A stretch of 64,000 nt of DNA from Drosophila persimilis (taxonomy: Eukaryota; Arthropoda; Insecta; Diptera; Drosophilidae): contig NW_020825312.1 in NCBI RefSeq assembly GCF_003286085.1, positions 5,022,001 to 5,086,000 of the forward strand, given 5' to 3'. The notes beneath the pieces were generated by a model. That model did not search any database. It worked only from the letters and a program-made list of their open reading frames with translations, and was not told the origin of the DNA. Position numbers and translations under genes: made by a program. This document shows positions 26,641 to 41,257 of the stretch, one piece after another; the first letter of the stretch is position 1, and every line of letters begins with the position of its first letter.

Positions 26641-29600
26641 CACTCCCATCGATGGCTGCTGCTGTGTGACATTCGTTAAGCAAAATATGTGTCATCCTAT
26701 GCTAGCAGCTGGAAACGGGAATGGGAGTCGCAATCGGAATGGGTAGGGGATATTAGTTGTCTGGATAGGGCTACATTCAAAGATGCCTATGGCAGGGAAA
26801 AGCACCTAATTATTAAGATTTTACATATGGGTCCACCGATCTAAGATCGCAAAAGTAGATGCAGCCAATGATCTTTGGGACTGCCAATAATGTACCACAT
26901 ATCACTTTTCTTGTAATGAGTAAAGGGTATCAAAGACGTTTGTACTTAATTCCAGAAATTGGAACTGCAACTGGCCTGGGCCTGCCTGATCTATTGGGGG
27001 GTTTTTTTTTTGCGTGGAAAACGTTTTACAAGCAGAACATATTTTCGTGGTCGATGTCGTCTACTCTTCTGCCTGCCTGCCTGCCTGCCGCCTGCCTGCC
27101 ATGGCTGATTGCATGCATATTAGCCAAGAGCTTCAGTGGAGACTGGAGCCAAAAAGTTGATCTGTGTTCTGTGGCATCAAAAGCTAGCGTTCCCCTGCCT
27201 CTGCCTCAGCATCGGCCCCTGCGTCTACCTCCGCTGCCTCCGCTGCCTCCGCTGCCCGTGGGTCCTGCATATTTTTGCTACTCTTTTGTTTTGTGGCAAA
27301 AGCGAAGCAGCCAACAAGACACGATTTTTAAAACGAAATCCATGTTCTTGAGCCGTACTACGTACTACGAGCAGATCGCACTTTATTCTTTTCATTTCTC
27401 CTCCTTTTCTCCTCTCCTCTCCGTGTCCCCAATCCCACTCTATGGAGGGAATCTCGCGGAGAGACGGCTAGCTGGGAGGGAAGCGTTATTTATAAAACAT
27501 GTTTGAAATGCAAAGCATGCGACACGACGAAGCTTTCATGCCCTATACACAAGTGCCGCATACTTGGAATCGCTCAAAGATTATTCAGTTTTTCCGTTTT
27601 TCTTTTCAGCTGTTCGGCTCCTTCTTGCAATGGGGGGAAAATCTCTGGCGGGGACTCCTCCGGACGAATCTTCGAGGCACTGTCTTTATTATTTATTATA
27701 AGATGCGTTTATTCATATTTTGTTTCAATGAAAGCTGTCATAAATCAATTATTCAATTTGTTAACACTTCAAACTCTGATATTGTCAAGATACCTTGGTT
27801 GTGTTTTTGTTCTTGATTGATTACTTGTCAGTTGCTAATCATTGAAATGTTCGGGCAACTGCACAATGGGACAAACAGCCGATCTCGCGGGCGAAAATAA
27901 ACAATTTTCCAGCACCTTTTATTCCTTGTTTTGTATAATATAGTTTTATTGATGTTTGAGCTTTTAAGGATAGATTATAAAAAAGTGAAAAAAAAAACAT
28001 TTTAAAAATAGTTCCTTACCTTATTATCATTAAACGTTAAAAAAATAATTAATTATAAACTTTGGAAAATCCGTACGGATCTAGAAATCCGCAAATGCGC
28101 CGTAGTCTTCCTAAAAAAGAGATACATATGTATTACGGGCGGTCTCTAATCCCAGATATGGTGGTCGGACAGAACCGAAAAGCCCCAAAGGGCAACTCTG
28201 ACTAGCCAGAAAACTAACTGCCGCACCATTGAGCAAACCATTTTTGCATTTGGTGGCATTTTCAATGGTCTCATAACCCGGGGCCAGACAATGCATGTCG
28301 TCGCCGTCGTCTGCCGGCCGGACCATTGGAGCGGAGCTCCGCGGAGGCTGTCTATGTGCGTAACAATTAAATCGTGTAGCTTCTTTTTCTGTCTGCACAA
28401 TTTGGAAATGATCGGTTTGCCAGAACCCAGCCATGCTGAGACAGAGGCTGAGACTGAGGCTGAGACAGAGACTGAGGTGGGTGCTGTGCTGTGCTCACAG
28501 GATACTTGGATTGGATCGGGATTGGGATTGCGTGGCCGATGCACCTAACTTCATCACGATCCGCGACATGGAAATAGTTGCACACACACTCCTCCCAAAG
28601 GCGGCTTCGGCGGCGCTCTGTGCCTGGGCCTGGGCTCGGGCCTTCCTGGAGTGGGAAGCGTCACATCACGAAGTCGACGCCAACGGCAACCAGAAAGCGG
28701 TAACTGCAACTGCCACCGCCACCGCCACCGCCACCAGCTTGGCTGGCTGCCCCAGCCTCTTCTGGCAGCATTCGAGGCGAGTTCTTGTGCTTTGCATATT
28801 TAGCAAACACATTCCCAGTGCTCGTAACGAAAAACGGTTTCATTGTTGCCGACAACAACATAAAAGCTTGCGCTCCTTTTGGTGGCCAACACAGACACAC
28901 ACACACACACACACACACATAGCCAGGGAGGGAGACTCACACACACAGACGGATAATAACAATCGACACAGCACAGCACAGGCCAGGCCAGGCCAGAACA
29001 GACCACAGAGCTGGCTGGCTACGAAGGAGAAGGAGAGACCCGTTCAGGCCGGGACCAGGCCAGGCCAGGCCAGGCCAGCCCAGACCAACCGACAAGAAAA
29101 TAAGTTGAATAAAATTATTGTGAACACGTCTCGTTGATTTATTGTGAAATCGCGCATGAGTAATGATCGCATATTTGGGTATGTATGCTTGTTGTTTTAT
29201 CCAAAGAGAAGGTCGCTTCTCGCTGGCTGCGGCTCCGGCTCCGACTCCGGCTCCGGCTCCCCCACTCAGCTTCACTCCAGCTTCGAGTCCACACTTGGAC
29301 ATAGGTTCCAAACGTCTCGATTGGGGGACAGTATAATTTTTTTTGGTTATTGCTCATTTTCGTATCGATGCGAGCACTCGTACTCGTACGTATACGAATA
29401 CGAATACCGGTGTTTCTCTTGTTTACATTTTACCACGGGCTGTGTGCTCTCTATTGTTGCTCTAAATGGCATCGAATGAGTTGAAAATTTGTGTGTGCTG
29501 TCGTTTCGCTGCTCCTCCAGCTACAGCTCCAGCTCCAGAAACAGTAACGTAACACACAAGTCGTACAGCCATGCCATGCCTGGATCCCCCCCATTCGAAG

Positions 29601-31000
29601 TCGCACAGGCAGACAATGAAACATATTGATGGGCAACTCCACGGGTGGAGGGGGCCCGGTTTCAGTTTAATTAATCGGCTCTTATAATTGGCAGGTAACT
29701 AGCGAGAATACACCCACCCAAAGCAGATATTCAGACCGATCATTGCGTAACAATCAACGACGATGATGGGGCTGAAATGGTTCTTTGACTCCTTCCCCCA
29801 CCGCCTCCCGCTTCCACGAGATTTTTGTTTGGTCACGGGATGTTCCTGTGTTACCTTTATTTTGGGATAACTATTCTACCCAAGATAGCTTAAAAAGGCA
29901 AGGAGAGAGATGGTGTCGGGGTTCGTTCTTGCAGATCGATCGTTCCTGGGGTAGCCCTCCAGTGTTCTTCCTTACTGAATCCTCAATCCTCAAAAGATCT
30001 TAAAGACTAAAGGAGCAACTGAGCTAGAGTCCTGGTCAGTTGGAACCAGGGTGTAAGCTATGTCATTGCATCGAATGGATCGCCCAAAATGGACTGAATG
30101 TGTCTGATCCGAAAATTTCGGTATTTTTTCTCGCTCACTCCTCATTTGATTTTTTTGAAGAGAGAATGAGACAACAGCACACAAATTTGCTAGTTTTTTT
30201 CTTTTCCTTCTGCCTGAAAATACGTTTTTGTAAGTGTGCGTAAGTTTTCTTGCTTTACGCTGAAAAAAATATATATTTCAGATATTGTAAGAGAATTTTC
30301 TGGGCACAATAAAAGAAGAAATGTGCATAGCCACGAGCTCCTTATTCTGTTTTGGGTAATTTCGCACTCGGTTCTTAGTGATTCGGGTTGTTCCGAGACT
30401 GACTGAAGAGGGAGGATTCGCAATGATCGAAAGCATTTAAGAGGCATGAGTAGAGCTGGCATTTTATACCGAGGATTCAGGCTGGGATCAAAACTGAACA
30501 GGGATCAAAACTGCGCAGGCTCCTGTGATATTAAGTTTGTTTCAAAATTTTCCAACTTTCAAATCGCGAAATGTGGAAAATCCCTGTATCTGGTCTTTTG
30601 TACGTTCTTAGCTACTTGATATCTTGATATTGAAATTGGAAATACACTTCTTTTGACGGAACGAAGAATCATATCTCAGGATGGGAAATCTCTTTCCCAG
30701 TGATGCTTAGCTTTCAAGGGTGATTTTATATACGAAGCCTGCACTGCATTTCACTCTTTTCATAAAAATGCACATGTACGAGTATATGTATAGGATCTCG
30801 TGTAGCTTGGATCTTAATGCCTTGGGCACGTGTTGCTGGCCAAAAACGTTTCGATTGGTTATATCATATACGAGTATTTACTTAACATTTTTCATTCCAG
30901 GCAGAAGTACCATACCAAAGAAGCTAAGAGGGAGATGGCGGTGCGGCGGGCCGAAGAAGAAGAAGAAACTGAGGCAACTGAGGCCTATCTTGTACGAGTG
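23001..31000. other. Intergenic: simple repeats, no convincing gene
   Basis: Contents: TGTATC at 23004-23031, GAGCCA at 23381-23430, CCAGCC near 24275-24305, GGGCCA near 24440-24465, TTCTG/TGCTG at 25750-25792, CATCCT hexamers near 26070-26105, CAG near 26514-26530, CGTCGC at 26591-26640, TGCC at 27070-27100, CTGAGA hexamers near 28440-28475, (AC)n at 28895-28919 and CAGGC units near 28980-29080. The 215-codon (26859-27506) and 234-codon (28433-29137) ORFs are built over such repeats and lack domains. Confidence 0.6.
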
Positions 31001-34000
31001 GTACGCATGAGGCTGTTGCTGTTGCTGTTTCTGTTGCTGTTGCGGACCAAAACTGATGATCGCGTGCCAAATGTGCATGTTTATAAACATATTTCTCAGT
31101 GCCAGTGCCCCGCATTGGCCCCTGCCCGGCCCCCAACTCTCCAGTGGCCAATGGACTCCCCTCAATAACTCGGGGTTGGCTGTCCCATTTGGATGATCTT
31201 GCATTTGATCAGTCGCTTTGTTGATTGCTTGAAACTTGTGTCCATGCAATAAAACACTCAAAATGCCAACTTTATTTTGGGTCAAAGCCGGCCAAACACG
31301 CAACGTTGCCTGCCGGATCTCGGATTGGGATTGGGATTGGGTTTGGGGCCTGGGATGCGATAAACTTCTGGTTTGTTTTTCGGTACCTTCTTCCCACTTC
31401 CCGCTTGCCGCTTTCCACTCCCTCGTAACTTAAATTGTCTGCGGGTAGGCAAGAGATTGGGTACGGTACGGTACGAATCGAATATTGCTTTTGGGTTTGA
31501 CCTTTCTGAAAAAATACAAAAAATACGGAAAAATGTGGAATATAAAATAAAATTCACACAAATTTATAAAAAGGCAATGGACAACCTGGAGACCTGTAGA
31601 AAATGGGTTATGAATTCCTCAGACCTAACCGGAGCGACTACCAACTGTGCATTTGGAGGAACTTTGCGCCGCATGCGTCGCATATCTTTGACACAATCCG
31701 TGGCGCCCACCCGTTGTGCTCTCGAGGGCAACCTTTTCTCTTCGCGATCCAACCCCCCCTGCCCTCTTTTGATCTTCCACACCGATCTCCAATTAAATTA
31801 ATTCATAATGAACAAAATTATTAGAGCCTAACCCGCCGGAGAATGTGTTTACCTATGGCCCTTGTGTCAATAGAGGCTGGCCTGCAATATTCGTTCGAAC
31901 AGAACCGAACACTATAACTACTCGTTGGTACACACACATATATGTATATACAACCACAAATAAAACTCTACAAGGGCGTTGTGAATCAGTTCTGAAAAGA
32001 GCCAGAACAAGACCCAAACTGAGGCTCTGAAACCCATAGAGAACGGAGAACCCGAGGATTAATAGCCGCGCTGACAGAGAAAATCCTGCGGTTGTAATTT
32101 TTATGACCCTTCCTTTTGGATCTGTTCTGTTCTTGTCTTGTGGCTCGCTCTTGTGCGCTGCAATTAGAGTTTTGTTCCACATGAGCCGCAGCATTAGAAG
32201 GCTGTTCCTTACTTGGAAGAGAGACGATCGTAAAAGAGTTTACAAGGAACTCTGCCCGCGGATCATTAGTAACGTAACCCAAGAATGGTGCATGGGTTAT
32301 GGTTAGGTTAGAGATGGTTATTCGGTCGTAGATCATCGGATCAAGGGGATCATTGGTCTGTTCTTAGGGCTTTAACGCTGGCCTAATTAAGTCCACAGAC
32401 AATATGCAATGATCTGCCGCTCTTACTGCGAACAGATCTATGGAGGTCTATGGCTAAAGTCAACAAACAGTTAAAGCAAGGTCGAGGCGCAGAAAAGGTC
32501 TGTATTTGTACCTGCGGAGGAACGTATTTCCCAGATCTATAGGTTGGATATCGTATCACAAAGGAAAAAGAACAGACGATAGCTCCCTATTAGCTAGCGA
32601 TGATCTGTCCAAGTTAACCGCATCTTTAGTTCGTGTTTGACACTACATACTCCAACTACTTCCAACAAAAGAGGATTAACCTCATGGATCATGATCCGTT
32701 GAGTACATGGAGGATCCTCCATTCGATTTATGGTATCCCATTTTCGTTCTGAATTTATTCCATGAGCTCCCCGAAAGCTGGTCCAGTAACCTACCTACTT
32801 CCCACAACAAAACACACAGGTCTCAACATCTCAAATGCATTTCTCTAATGTTTACACACACACACACACACACACCAGTTTGTATCTGTGTGCATTGCCA
32901 CAATATTTCTAGCTCAGAATCAAAAATATGTGGTATGATAAATTATTTTTTGAGGGTTCTGACAGCGAACAGAAATCTCTCTAAAAGTCATGCCCATTGC
33001 AATTGGCCTGGAACACGTGTTTGTTTTGGCTTTCTGGCTCTTCTTCTTTCCTTTTCCTTTTCGTTTCCTTTCCGTTCTCTAAATCACAGCTTTCACTCAT
33101 GCGTGCAACAGTCTGGTCGTGGCATGGTGCATGAGGCACAGTCGAATCGAGTAGGGGAAATGCGCATGCGCAGACGCAAATGTTGCATGGTCAGGGACTA
33201 GGGCTAGGGTCTGGGTCTGGGTATGGGTCTGGGTCCGGGTCTGTGTCTCGGCTAGGGACCAGACCAGAACAGAACAGAACAGAGCTCGGGAGCCTCGACA
33301 ATAACAACAACTACATGACATAGTGCCTGTCGTCTCATTAGGATTAGACCCACGTTATTTAATTGCATGTTAGAGATTCCTGCTTATTTATAATGAGTTA
33401 GTTAAATACACACACGCACCCGGCAAAAGAGGGGAGGAACCGAACTAAACCGAAAGAGATGGAGATACAACTAGAAGAGCAAACGAGAGGGCTGTAGGGA
33501 CACTAAGAAGATGATTAATGGCTCTCTCTCTCCGGCTCTTTCTGGAGGCTCTCGCGTTAGGCGGGTCCACCAATTCCGTGGCTCGCTAACAGTTGTTGGT
33601 TTTCCACATGAATTTATTTACAAATAAAATTATAGCCTCAAAGTCAGGGCAGCAACAACAACAACGAGGGAGAGCACTGTAGGACCATTTAAACACCCCA
33701 TAAACAATTTGCCATAATTTTGTTGGACGACATCTCGGCAGCGTCGTTCAACGTTCAACGTTCGGACGGAGACGGAGACGGCGCTCCCTCATTACAAAAT
33801 GACGGCAAATTGCAATTTTCAGTACCAGCATGCCGATCCATCCCATCCCATCTCAGAGTCAGTCTGAAGGCCCTCGGTCCCTCGGTCACTCCGTCCCACC
33901 GTCCCTCGGACCCTCTGTCGCCTCTGTCCAATTCCAGTAGCCAGTGAACGATGGAACGATGTGACAATCAACGCGCACGTCCACGGCCTGATGTGATGTG

Positions 34001-37000
34001 ATCTGATGTGATGAGTGCGTCTATCATATCGTCAACGTGCGTCGTCGTCATCGTCATCGTCACTGTCAACCGACAACATCATCATGCAGGAGCCAAGGTT
34101 GGCCAGCCAGCCAGCCAGCCAGCCAGCCAGCAAGCCCCTTGATCTTGATCAGCCTCTGGAAGAACCACCTCATCCACCAGCACAGTCCCAGCCTCAGCCT
34201 CGGCTCATCATCGTCATCGAAATTGTCATGTCACGAAAGTTAGCTCCCAGCTGCTGCTCCTACTGTAACTGCTACTGCTACTGCTGTTACTGCTAACTTC
34301 TGTGGTTGCCACTGCCACTGTTGCCTGGACTACGACTACGGGCGGCTTTAGCTTTATTGTGGTTCTCATTTTTTGTCAGTTGCTTGGCCCTTGCCCCACT
34401 GGGTATGGCTGAATTTCGATTGGGTTTGTGCCAGCTACCAACTAGCATTGGATGGAGATTGAGATACAGATATATGTATGCATTTATAATATACATATGT
34501 ATCACTATTAGCAAATAGATCTTCAACTATCAATGTGTGATATCGTTCAAACTTAGTTTTGAAATATTATTATTTATCTCCCTGTTGGAGAGTGCTCCAC
34601 TATTCGCTTTGTTCGGCCCCACCTTTGTGTGATCTCTCTCCTAAAGGATGTAATTGTTGCTGGAGTTGCTGACGGAGCCACCGCTACTGTTGCCGCAGAT
34701 TTTGTCGCTTAAATGCCTTTTAAATGCAGCTCCCCACGGGAATATGCCGTCGCCAGTCTGACTGTCTCGCTGTTGTTGTTGTTGTTGTTGGTGGATTCTG
34801 CTGCTGCTGCTGCTGTTGACATTGTGATCAACGATAGCGGCCTGACAACTGATGGCAATCACTTGTCGCGCTTCAGATCATCCGCGATCTGCGGCAGAGA
34901 AAGAGGCAGTGGCAGTGGCAGAGGCAGAGGCAGCAGCATCATCATGCTGTTGGTTGGCTGTTGGCTGAATGTTGCCCCATGCCTTGACACAGATTTGTTG
35001 GCCAAAGTTGGCGACAACGTCGTCGCCTTTTTTGGTCCAGGCGTCTAAGCCAGCCGAGTCTTATAAAAGGATCCACTCTGGCCTGGCTCCTTCTGCATTG
35101 CTGCCTGGTGCGGTGCGGTGCTGTGCGGTGCTGTTGTTAGCCAATTGACAATTGACGCAAACATCAAAACTGTCTAATTAAAAACATTGCCACAATGCGT
35201 AACAGAAATCAATGGGAATTGGAAAGGGGAACGGGGAATGCTGCCGAAGATGATGATACCGACAAAAGCATTTTGACTTTATGACATTTGAAGTTGGATC
35301 TGAGAACTCCGATGGAGAGATGGAGATGGAGATGGGGATGGGGATGGGGGAAAACAAGAGCGGAGCGAAGCGATGCAGCAGTTGCTATTTATTGTGTAAT
35401 TTTTCTACAATTTTTTTGTCGGATCTCTTTTGCGTGGTACTGGCTGGCTGTGTTGGGGCTCTTCTGGCTAAATTATGGACTCTACGTGGCGGACTATAAA
35501 ACAACAATGATTCGTATAAATTGGAAACATTAAAAAAGCAATCAAAAATGTTTGGGCCAAGGCAACAACAGCAACAGCAACAGCAACAGTTTGCGGTCTT
35601 CTCGGGTCAGTTTAACCTGCGCTGGCTGGCGTGTTAACCTGTTGCCTCTCCATCGGAATGAAATTTCAGCTGGTGCAGCTTCACACGAAACGAATGTTGG
35701 GGAAACTCGATCTCGAGAGAGGGAGATGGAGATGGAGATGATGATGATGATGACGATTGAGCGGCGATCGAGATGTGTGCTACGGCGTCGATGGGGCAAC
35801 GGCAACCGCCAGCCGCCAACCGGCAACCTCACTCAACATTTTAGCCTTAACGCCTTGACGGAGAAGCAGCAACAATACCCGTCGATTGTTAATCAGTTAG
35901 ATATAAAACAAAATAAAGAAAAAGAAAAAGAATCTTCACCCAAAAAGCAACCCGAAAAAAGAACAACGAAATCTCATCGCGTATCTACGACATGTTAATG
36001 ATGTTTCTCCCAACTTCAACTCCAACTCCAACTCCTACTCCTACTCCATCCCATTCCATCCCATCCATCGAGCACACACACAAGAAAGTTTGCTTTGTCG
36101 AGGCCCATGGTATATTGTAGTTCCTAGAAGTTCGGTGAAGTCGCCTGCGCTCTCGATTGATGTTATTTATGTGAAATGTCTGTGAAATTATTACCCTTTT
36201 CCCATTCCAGGCCGGGCAGGAGAATTTATTTTATTTCGTTTGAGTTTTAATCACTTTTAATTAGGAACCCACCAACAGAAAACCCAGTGGAGGAGGAGAA
36301 CAGAAACATGGTAATTTAATCTCCCAGAGATCCAAGGCTGATCTCAATCTCGACTCACTTTGACCACTCATCAAGTGGTCTTTGAGATCGACTTTAAAAT
36401 GCGATTCGTGTTGATTGTCTCGGTATTTGGTATTTTGGTGTTTTTTTTTGGTATTTCGGGGATTGTTATCGTAACAGATTTGACGCTCTTATGTAATTTG
36501 GTCTTCGGTCTCTTTTTTTATTGCATTTAGTTGCAAATAGATGACATACATACCATAAGTAAATGCTAAGAGCTGAAACCCTAGGTCTTACCAAGTAGTT
36601 GGAAGATCACTCGGATTGACGAGCTTGGAATTCGTTTGTGTTTGCTTGGATTTGGGAAGTGCTTTTAAATTTATAGCGAGAAATTTCTGTTCAAATTTGT
36701 ATGTATTTTGGATTGTTGTTGGATTATGTTAATTCACTTCGAATATTCAAATATTGGGAGCTGATACAAGAGTCTATAAATTAAAAGACAATTCGGTCTA
36801 CAGTTTAGATACGAGTGCTTTAGATAAAGAGGAATACAGTGAACAAATATCAGTTAGATACATAAGTAATTGTTTATTCTGGTTCTTGAAAGTCGTCTAT
36901 TGAAAACTTGCTTCTTCTTCTTCTGGGAATCGAGATCCCGAGCCACAATAAGAGTTTATTGAAAAAGGCAACCGTATAGAGATAAGCTGGATTCTTTAAT

Positions 37001-38400
37001 CTATCTGATCCCTCATTTCCCATGACTGCCCTAACTGTAACTTTGAGAGAGAAATATGGAATTTGGGATCTTTGTGATCTGCATTACGCTGATAATCACA
37101 GAAAGGCTGTTCTTCTAGTTTGATTGAATCAGATCAGCTATAAATAACTCGCCCTCTGACTAATTCAAGTCTAGCGTCTAACAGAAGCGAAAAGACTTGC
37201 CATTGTTCTCTGCTCTGGGGGTTTCCGCTTCCTTTCTTATAACGACACGAGTCGCCAACTGCAAAAAACTTTATGAATGGAAATACTCGTCTCGTGGAAT
37301 AAATACAGCCAAAGAATTCTGTCGGTCCGTCTGTCTGTCCGTCTGTCTGTCTGGTCTCTGTCATTTGCCATTAAAATGAGTTGACTTATAGTAATTTGAC
37401 TAATTCCAATGGATTGCATGAATCAACTATGGACTTCTTATGCTAATTCTCGAATGGGGGTCCCAGGCAGGTCGAGCCAATTGTTATACAACGCCCCAGC
37501 AATGTGGTAGGCTCTTTTTAATAGACAGAACTAGTTTCTTATTTCTTATTTCTTATTTATTATGAGATGGGCTGGGCTGGGCTAACTCTGACTGGTGGCA
37601 GGGTCGCTCGTTATTGCTAGTTTGCATATGTACATGTGTGTACTCTATATATGTACATACATACGTACATAGGTAGACAGGAGTAAGAGGTATGGATGAT
37701 GTTCGCTTCGATTCAAGGTTGTCTGGCTGTCGTTCCGTTGTCCGTTGTTTGTTCATCAAATTATATAGGGCCCGAGAGCAGGACGGCTGGCTACCGACTA
37801 CCTTCTTTGCATTGAGTATCCTTTCCATTCGCTTGCCCTCTGGCACAATTCAATTGGAACTCCACTCCACTTCACTCCTCTCCTCTCCCGACCCCCGACT
37901 GCCGACTCCCGAGTGTTCTTTGGCTGTTGTTTGCCCTTACCCGTGTCCATGCCTTACGTCGTCTATGGTCTTTTTGCTGTGCGTCCAGTCGGAACGCAAC
38001 AGTCGATCTCCCTGCCTCCCTCCCCCCCGCCCCCCTGTACGAGTATTACCTCCTGTCTCCTGTCTCGTGCTGCCAACTTTTTGGAGAGCGTTGTAGGCAA
38101 ACACTCGCGAATAAAAATATCCATAAGCTCTTGAGCTTCTCGCCTGTCTCAGTGTTGGGCTCGGTGTCTCTGTGTGTGTCGTGCAACAAGTCGGACAACC
38201 ACTTTGACTGCGAAACTCGAACGAACCTCGAACGCGGACACAGCCACCGACACAGACACAGACACAGACTTGGAGTTGGACTGCTGCGGAGGCAGCTGCA
38301 ACGCGTTTCGATTAGTTGCCACAACGCGGCGGCTGTCTGTCAGTCAGTTCACTCAAGACCTAACCCGTCTCGACTCCAGGTTTAGACTTGACAACAAGTA
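31001..38400. other. Intergenic: simple repeats, no convincing gene
   Basis: Contents: (CA)n at 32853-32875, a G-run cluster at 33194-33239, CCAG at 34102-34131, CAACAG near 35565-35589, GGAGAT hexamers near 35720-35740, CATCCC units near 36046-36070, GTCTGTCC at 37325-37353, and CACAGA hexamers near 38240-38265. A GC-richer patch at 31600-31800 is open in three frames without a recognisable domain. Confidence 0.6.
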
Positions 38401-40687
38401 AGAAGGTTGAATGCGATATTTCTGCAGCGGCATACCCTGTACTCTGTACTTGGCGGAAAAAAAGACAGCCCCAAAACAACGCACTTTGTTCTTCTTCATC
38501 CGTCTGTAATAATATCAAGTTAGGAATATATTCGGTACAAGTATCTGGTATAGACATCAAATAAATAGGTACGTAAATCCAAAGTCATTAAAAAATGTTG
38601 ATGGCACAGACTGTTACGTACATCGATCAAGACACAATATACCCTTGTACTGTTATAGCGACTACAGGGTGTCAAAAGCGAAGCAAACGCTGACTGCGGA
38701 CCGACTGCGGACGGACGTCTCTGCTGACGCTGTCTTGTTAATTTTTTGAGCTATTTATTTTGATGTTTTCGCTTTTACGCTCTCGTTAAGTCGCCCAGAC
38801 GCAATGCCAAAGTTCTTTAGTGCCTGCAGAAGAGAGACAACAAGCCAGAAGAAAGGGAGGAAGGAGAGAAGCTAATATTCTGCTGACCGTCGCGAATCTG
38901 CCAGGGTGAGTGGGTAGAGCGGAAGAGAGCGGGAGGGTGGGAGAGCGGGAGCGGGAGCGAGCGGCAGCGTTGCCGAGCTTCGTTTGTGTGTGCAGCGTTG
39001 CATCACGAGATAGTTACGAGAGATATGCATACGAAATTGGAAATGCTAATTAATATGTTTTGCACAGTAGATACGAGGCGATATCCACGACATCCTCGGC
39101 CGCGGCTCCTCTGTTTACATAAGCGTTAACTGCACACAACACCCACACTCTCACACACTCACACAGAACCTCTGGGAGATTATTAAATTAATTTTTATTA
39201 GGCGTCAAGCCATAAAGAACAGCACAGCTGAGCCGACGACACTGCCGATGACTCCTTAGATGGACGTCTGGATGGAATGGAATGGAATGAAGTGAAATGA
39301 ATGAGGGAACGAAATGAAATGAATGAATGGCAAGCTCACATGACAACGCGCTATAATTAAGAACAATGGCAACTTATTCAACGCCGGACCGGACCGGACC
39401 GGACCAAGCGAGATGTGCCAGAGTTGATTTGTCAGCGGTGCTCGGTTCTTTCTTTTGACACTTGATGGATTCCATTTCCGTGACATGTCATCGGCAGGGA
39501 ATGTACGATTAGAATCGTAATTGCAAGAAACCGAGCGGTACAGCAGGCAGTACGTAAGTATGGAAAGTTTGAGTGAGAAATAATTATATTCGTAATGCAG
39601 GTATAGCTATACATAGTACATACATAGAAGTTCTGCGGATTCTAGCATCCTGCTGATCAGTATGATATTAGATACAAGATTACCTATGGCAACGCAACAG
39701 TGCCTAGGATTGGCTTATGTTTCGCTGGGTTATGCAAGTTCGGGCACCGGCACCTGTTCCCCAATAAAAGGAAACCGAAAAGAAAAGAAACTTCCTAATG
39801 CAACCAAAAAGGAAGTAGGTCCTCAAAGATCTTCCCAAGAGATGGCAACAGATGAATTCAATCAGCTAATAGTGATCTTTTCCCTTTGGCAACTCTCAAG
39901 AGTTTCCTCTTTCCAATCCACTATTCGCCGGGGTCATTGTCTTTGGACAAATACCTAACAAAATAAAAGAAAAAGCAATTCCAATTACAAGACAACAAAC
40001 GAAATTTTCGCAAGCAGTGGCAGCTGGCAAAAATATCGTACGGGTATCTACAAAAGAATCATGGCCCATGAGTCATGCGACTGTGACCCAATGAGCAATG
40101 TGCACAGCACCCACAATACACAGATACACACACACACACACACACACACAGAGCGATGGCAACACTGCAGTGCACTGGGGAAACTACGTACAAGACAAGC
40201 GAAACAATTACAAAGAAATATAATTTGCGCAAATGAAAGAGAAACGAGAACGATCAGTCATTGTAGGGAAATGTTGCCTCAACTTCCCCCAACTGCACCC
40301 GACTCGACTCGACTAATCTAATCTAATCAAATCAAATCAATGCTGGTAGGACCGCCTCTCGTATACGGTTACGTTACCGATTCTCTCTCTCTCTCTCTCT
40401 CTGTCTCTCCTGTCCCCCGATACTCGTAGAATGTGCAATCGTAAGCCTATTCAGGCTCTACCAGGCACTTCCTGGCTTACACCAACTGGCCTGATCGATC
40501 GATCCAGCGATAAAGAACTCCATAAAGCGGAGAGCAGAAAGAAGAAAGATGAAAGAAAGGTACAAGGCAGGAACAAACAATTGAGCGAGGATTGTAACAA
40601 AATCCTAGCCGAAAGATATCGCTGCAACAACAGCAGCAGCACCAACACCAATCTGTTTACTTAAGCAGCTGGAGAGGAGTAGGGGCA

Positions 40688-40730
40688 GGACAGAGACAGG
40701 GATAGGGACAGGGACAGGGACAGGGACAGG
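40688..40730. repeat. (GACAGG)n hexamer microsatellite
   Basis: About seven imperfect GACAGG units with GATAGG and GACAGA variants. It is typical of the short hexamer runs spread through the window. Confidence 0.85.
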
Positions 40731-40915
40731 CGACCCCTGGCAAGACCAAGATGTTTGCACGGTCAACTTTCAACACAATTTGTAGGCTACCTGTAGTTTG
40801 CTCATACGGAGGCTGGGTGCGGGTTTCTTGAGAACAGCCACATCCATCCCATCCCATCCCATCCCATCCAAAGAAGCTGCTGGGCTAACTGGCTGACTGA
40901 TACGCATCGCCTGGG

Positions 40916-41257
40916 ATGTGTTTGGTTAATCAGCACCTGTCCCAACGACTCAACGGGCGTCGTCGACAGGTACAACAACAGCACAGAGAACAGAGAACAG
41001 GGCACAGAGCTCTGATCTTCTTTGCTTTAATCGCCCGGATTCCAAACATTTTGGGAAAGTTTGAAAGTGCGGTTACAGCATATGGGCCGATCATGCAAAA
41101 ATATCTGATTCAAGCACAGGCAGACCCAACTGGAACTCCATCTGGAGCTCAGACCGTTCCTAACCAAAGAATAATGAGTAAGCCTCAAATGCCAGATCTC
41201 CCTTCGATCTCGATTGCCCAGCCGGTCCCAAGGCAAAAATATAACCAAAACAAATAA
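40916..41257 (+). CDS. Hypothetical short ORF followed by a poly(A) signal
   Basis: A 113-codon ORF. Its second half is mixed, Pro/Gln-rich and non-repetitive (for example KFESAVTAYGPIMQKYLI). AATAAA at 41304-41309 lies 47 bases after the stop, a normal distance. The first half is dominated by Arg/Gln repeats. No domain, promoter or partner exon is visible, so it could be chance. Confidence 0.15.
   Translation: MCLVNQHLSQRLNGRRRQVQQQHREQRTGHRALIFFALIARIPNILGKFESAVTAYGPIMQKYLIQAQADPTGTPSGAQTVPNQRIMSKPQMPDLPSISIAQPVPRQKYNQNK

Noticed and set aside
26859-27506. 215-codon plus-strand ORF
   Set aside because: It runs through the TGCC and CTCCG repeats, has no domain and no coding periodicity that I can see.
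27499-27820. Two overlapping 105-codon frames over the same DNA
   Set aside because: They cannot both be genes, neither has a domain, and both look like chance open frames.
28433-29137. 234-codon plus-strand ORF
   Set aside because: Most of it is CTGAGA, ACCGCC, CA and CAGGC repeat sequence translated.
30484-30513. Direct repeat of GGGATCAAAACTG, 17 bases apart
   Set aside because: Only two copies of a 13-mer with nothing else around it. It is likely a small local duplication.
37325-37353. GTCTGTCC array as a second Helitron core
   Set aside because: It matches the microsatellite of DINE-1 elements, but the flanks show none of the conserved neighbouring sequence, so it is treated as a plain microsatellite.
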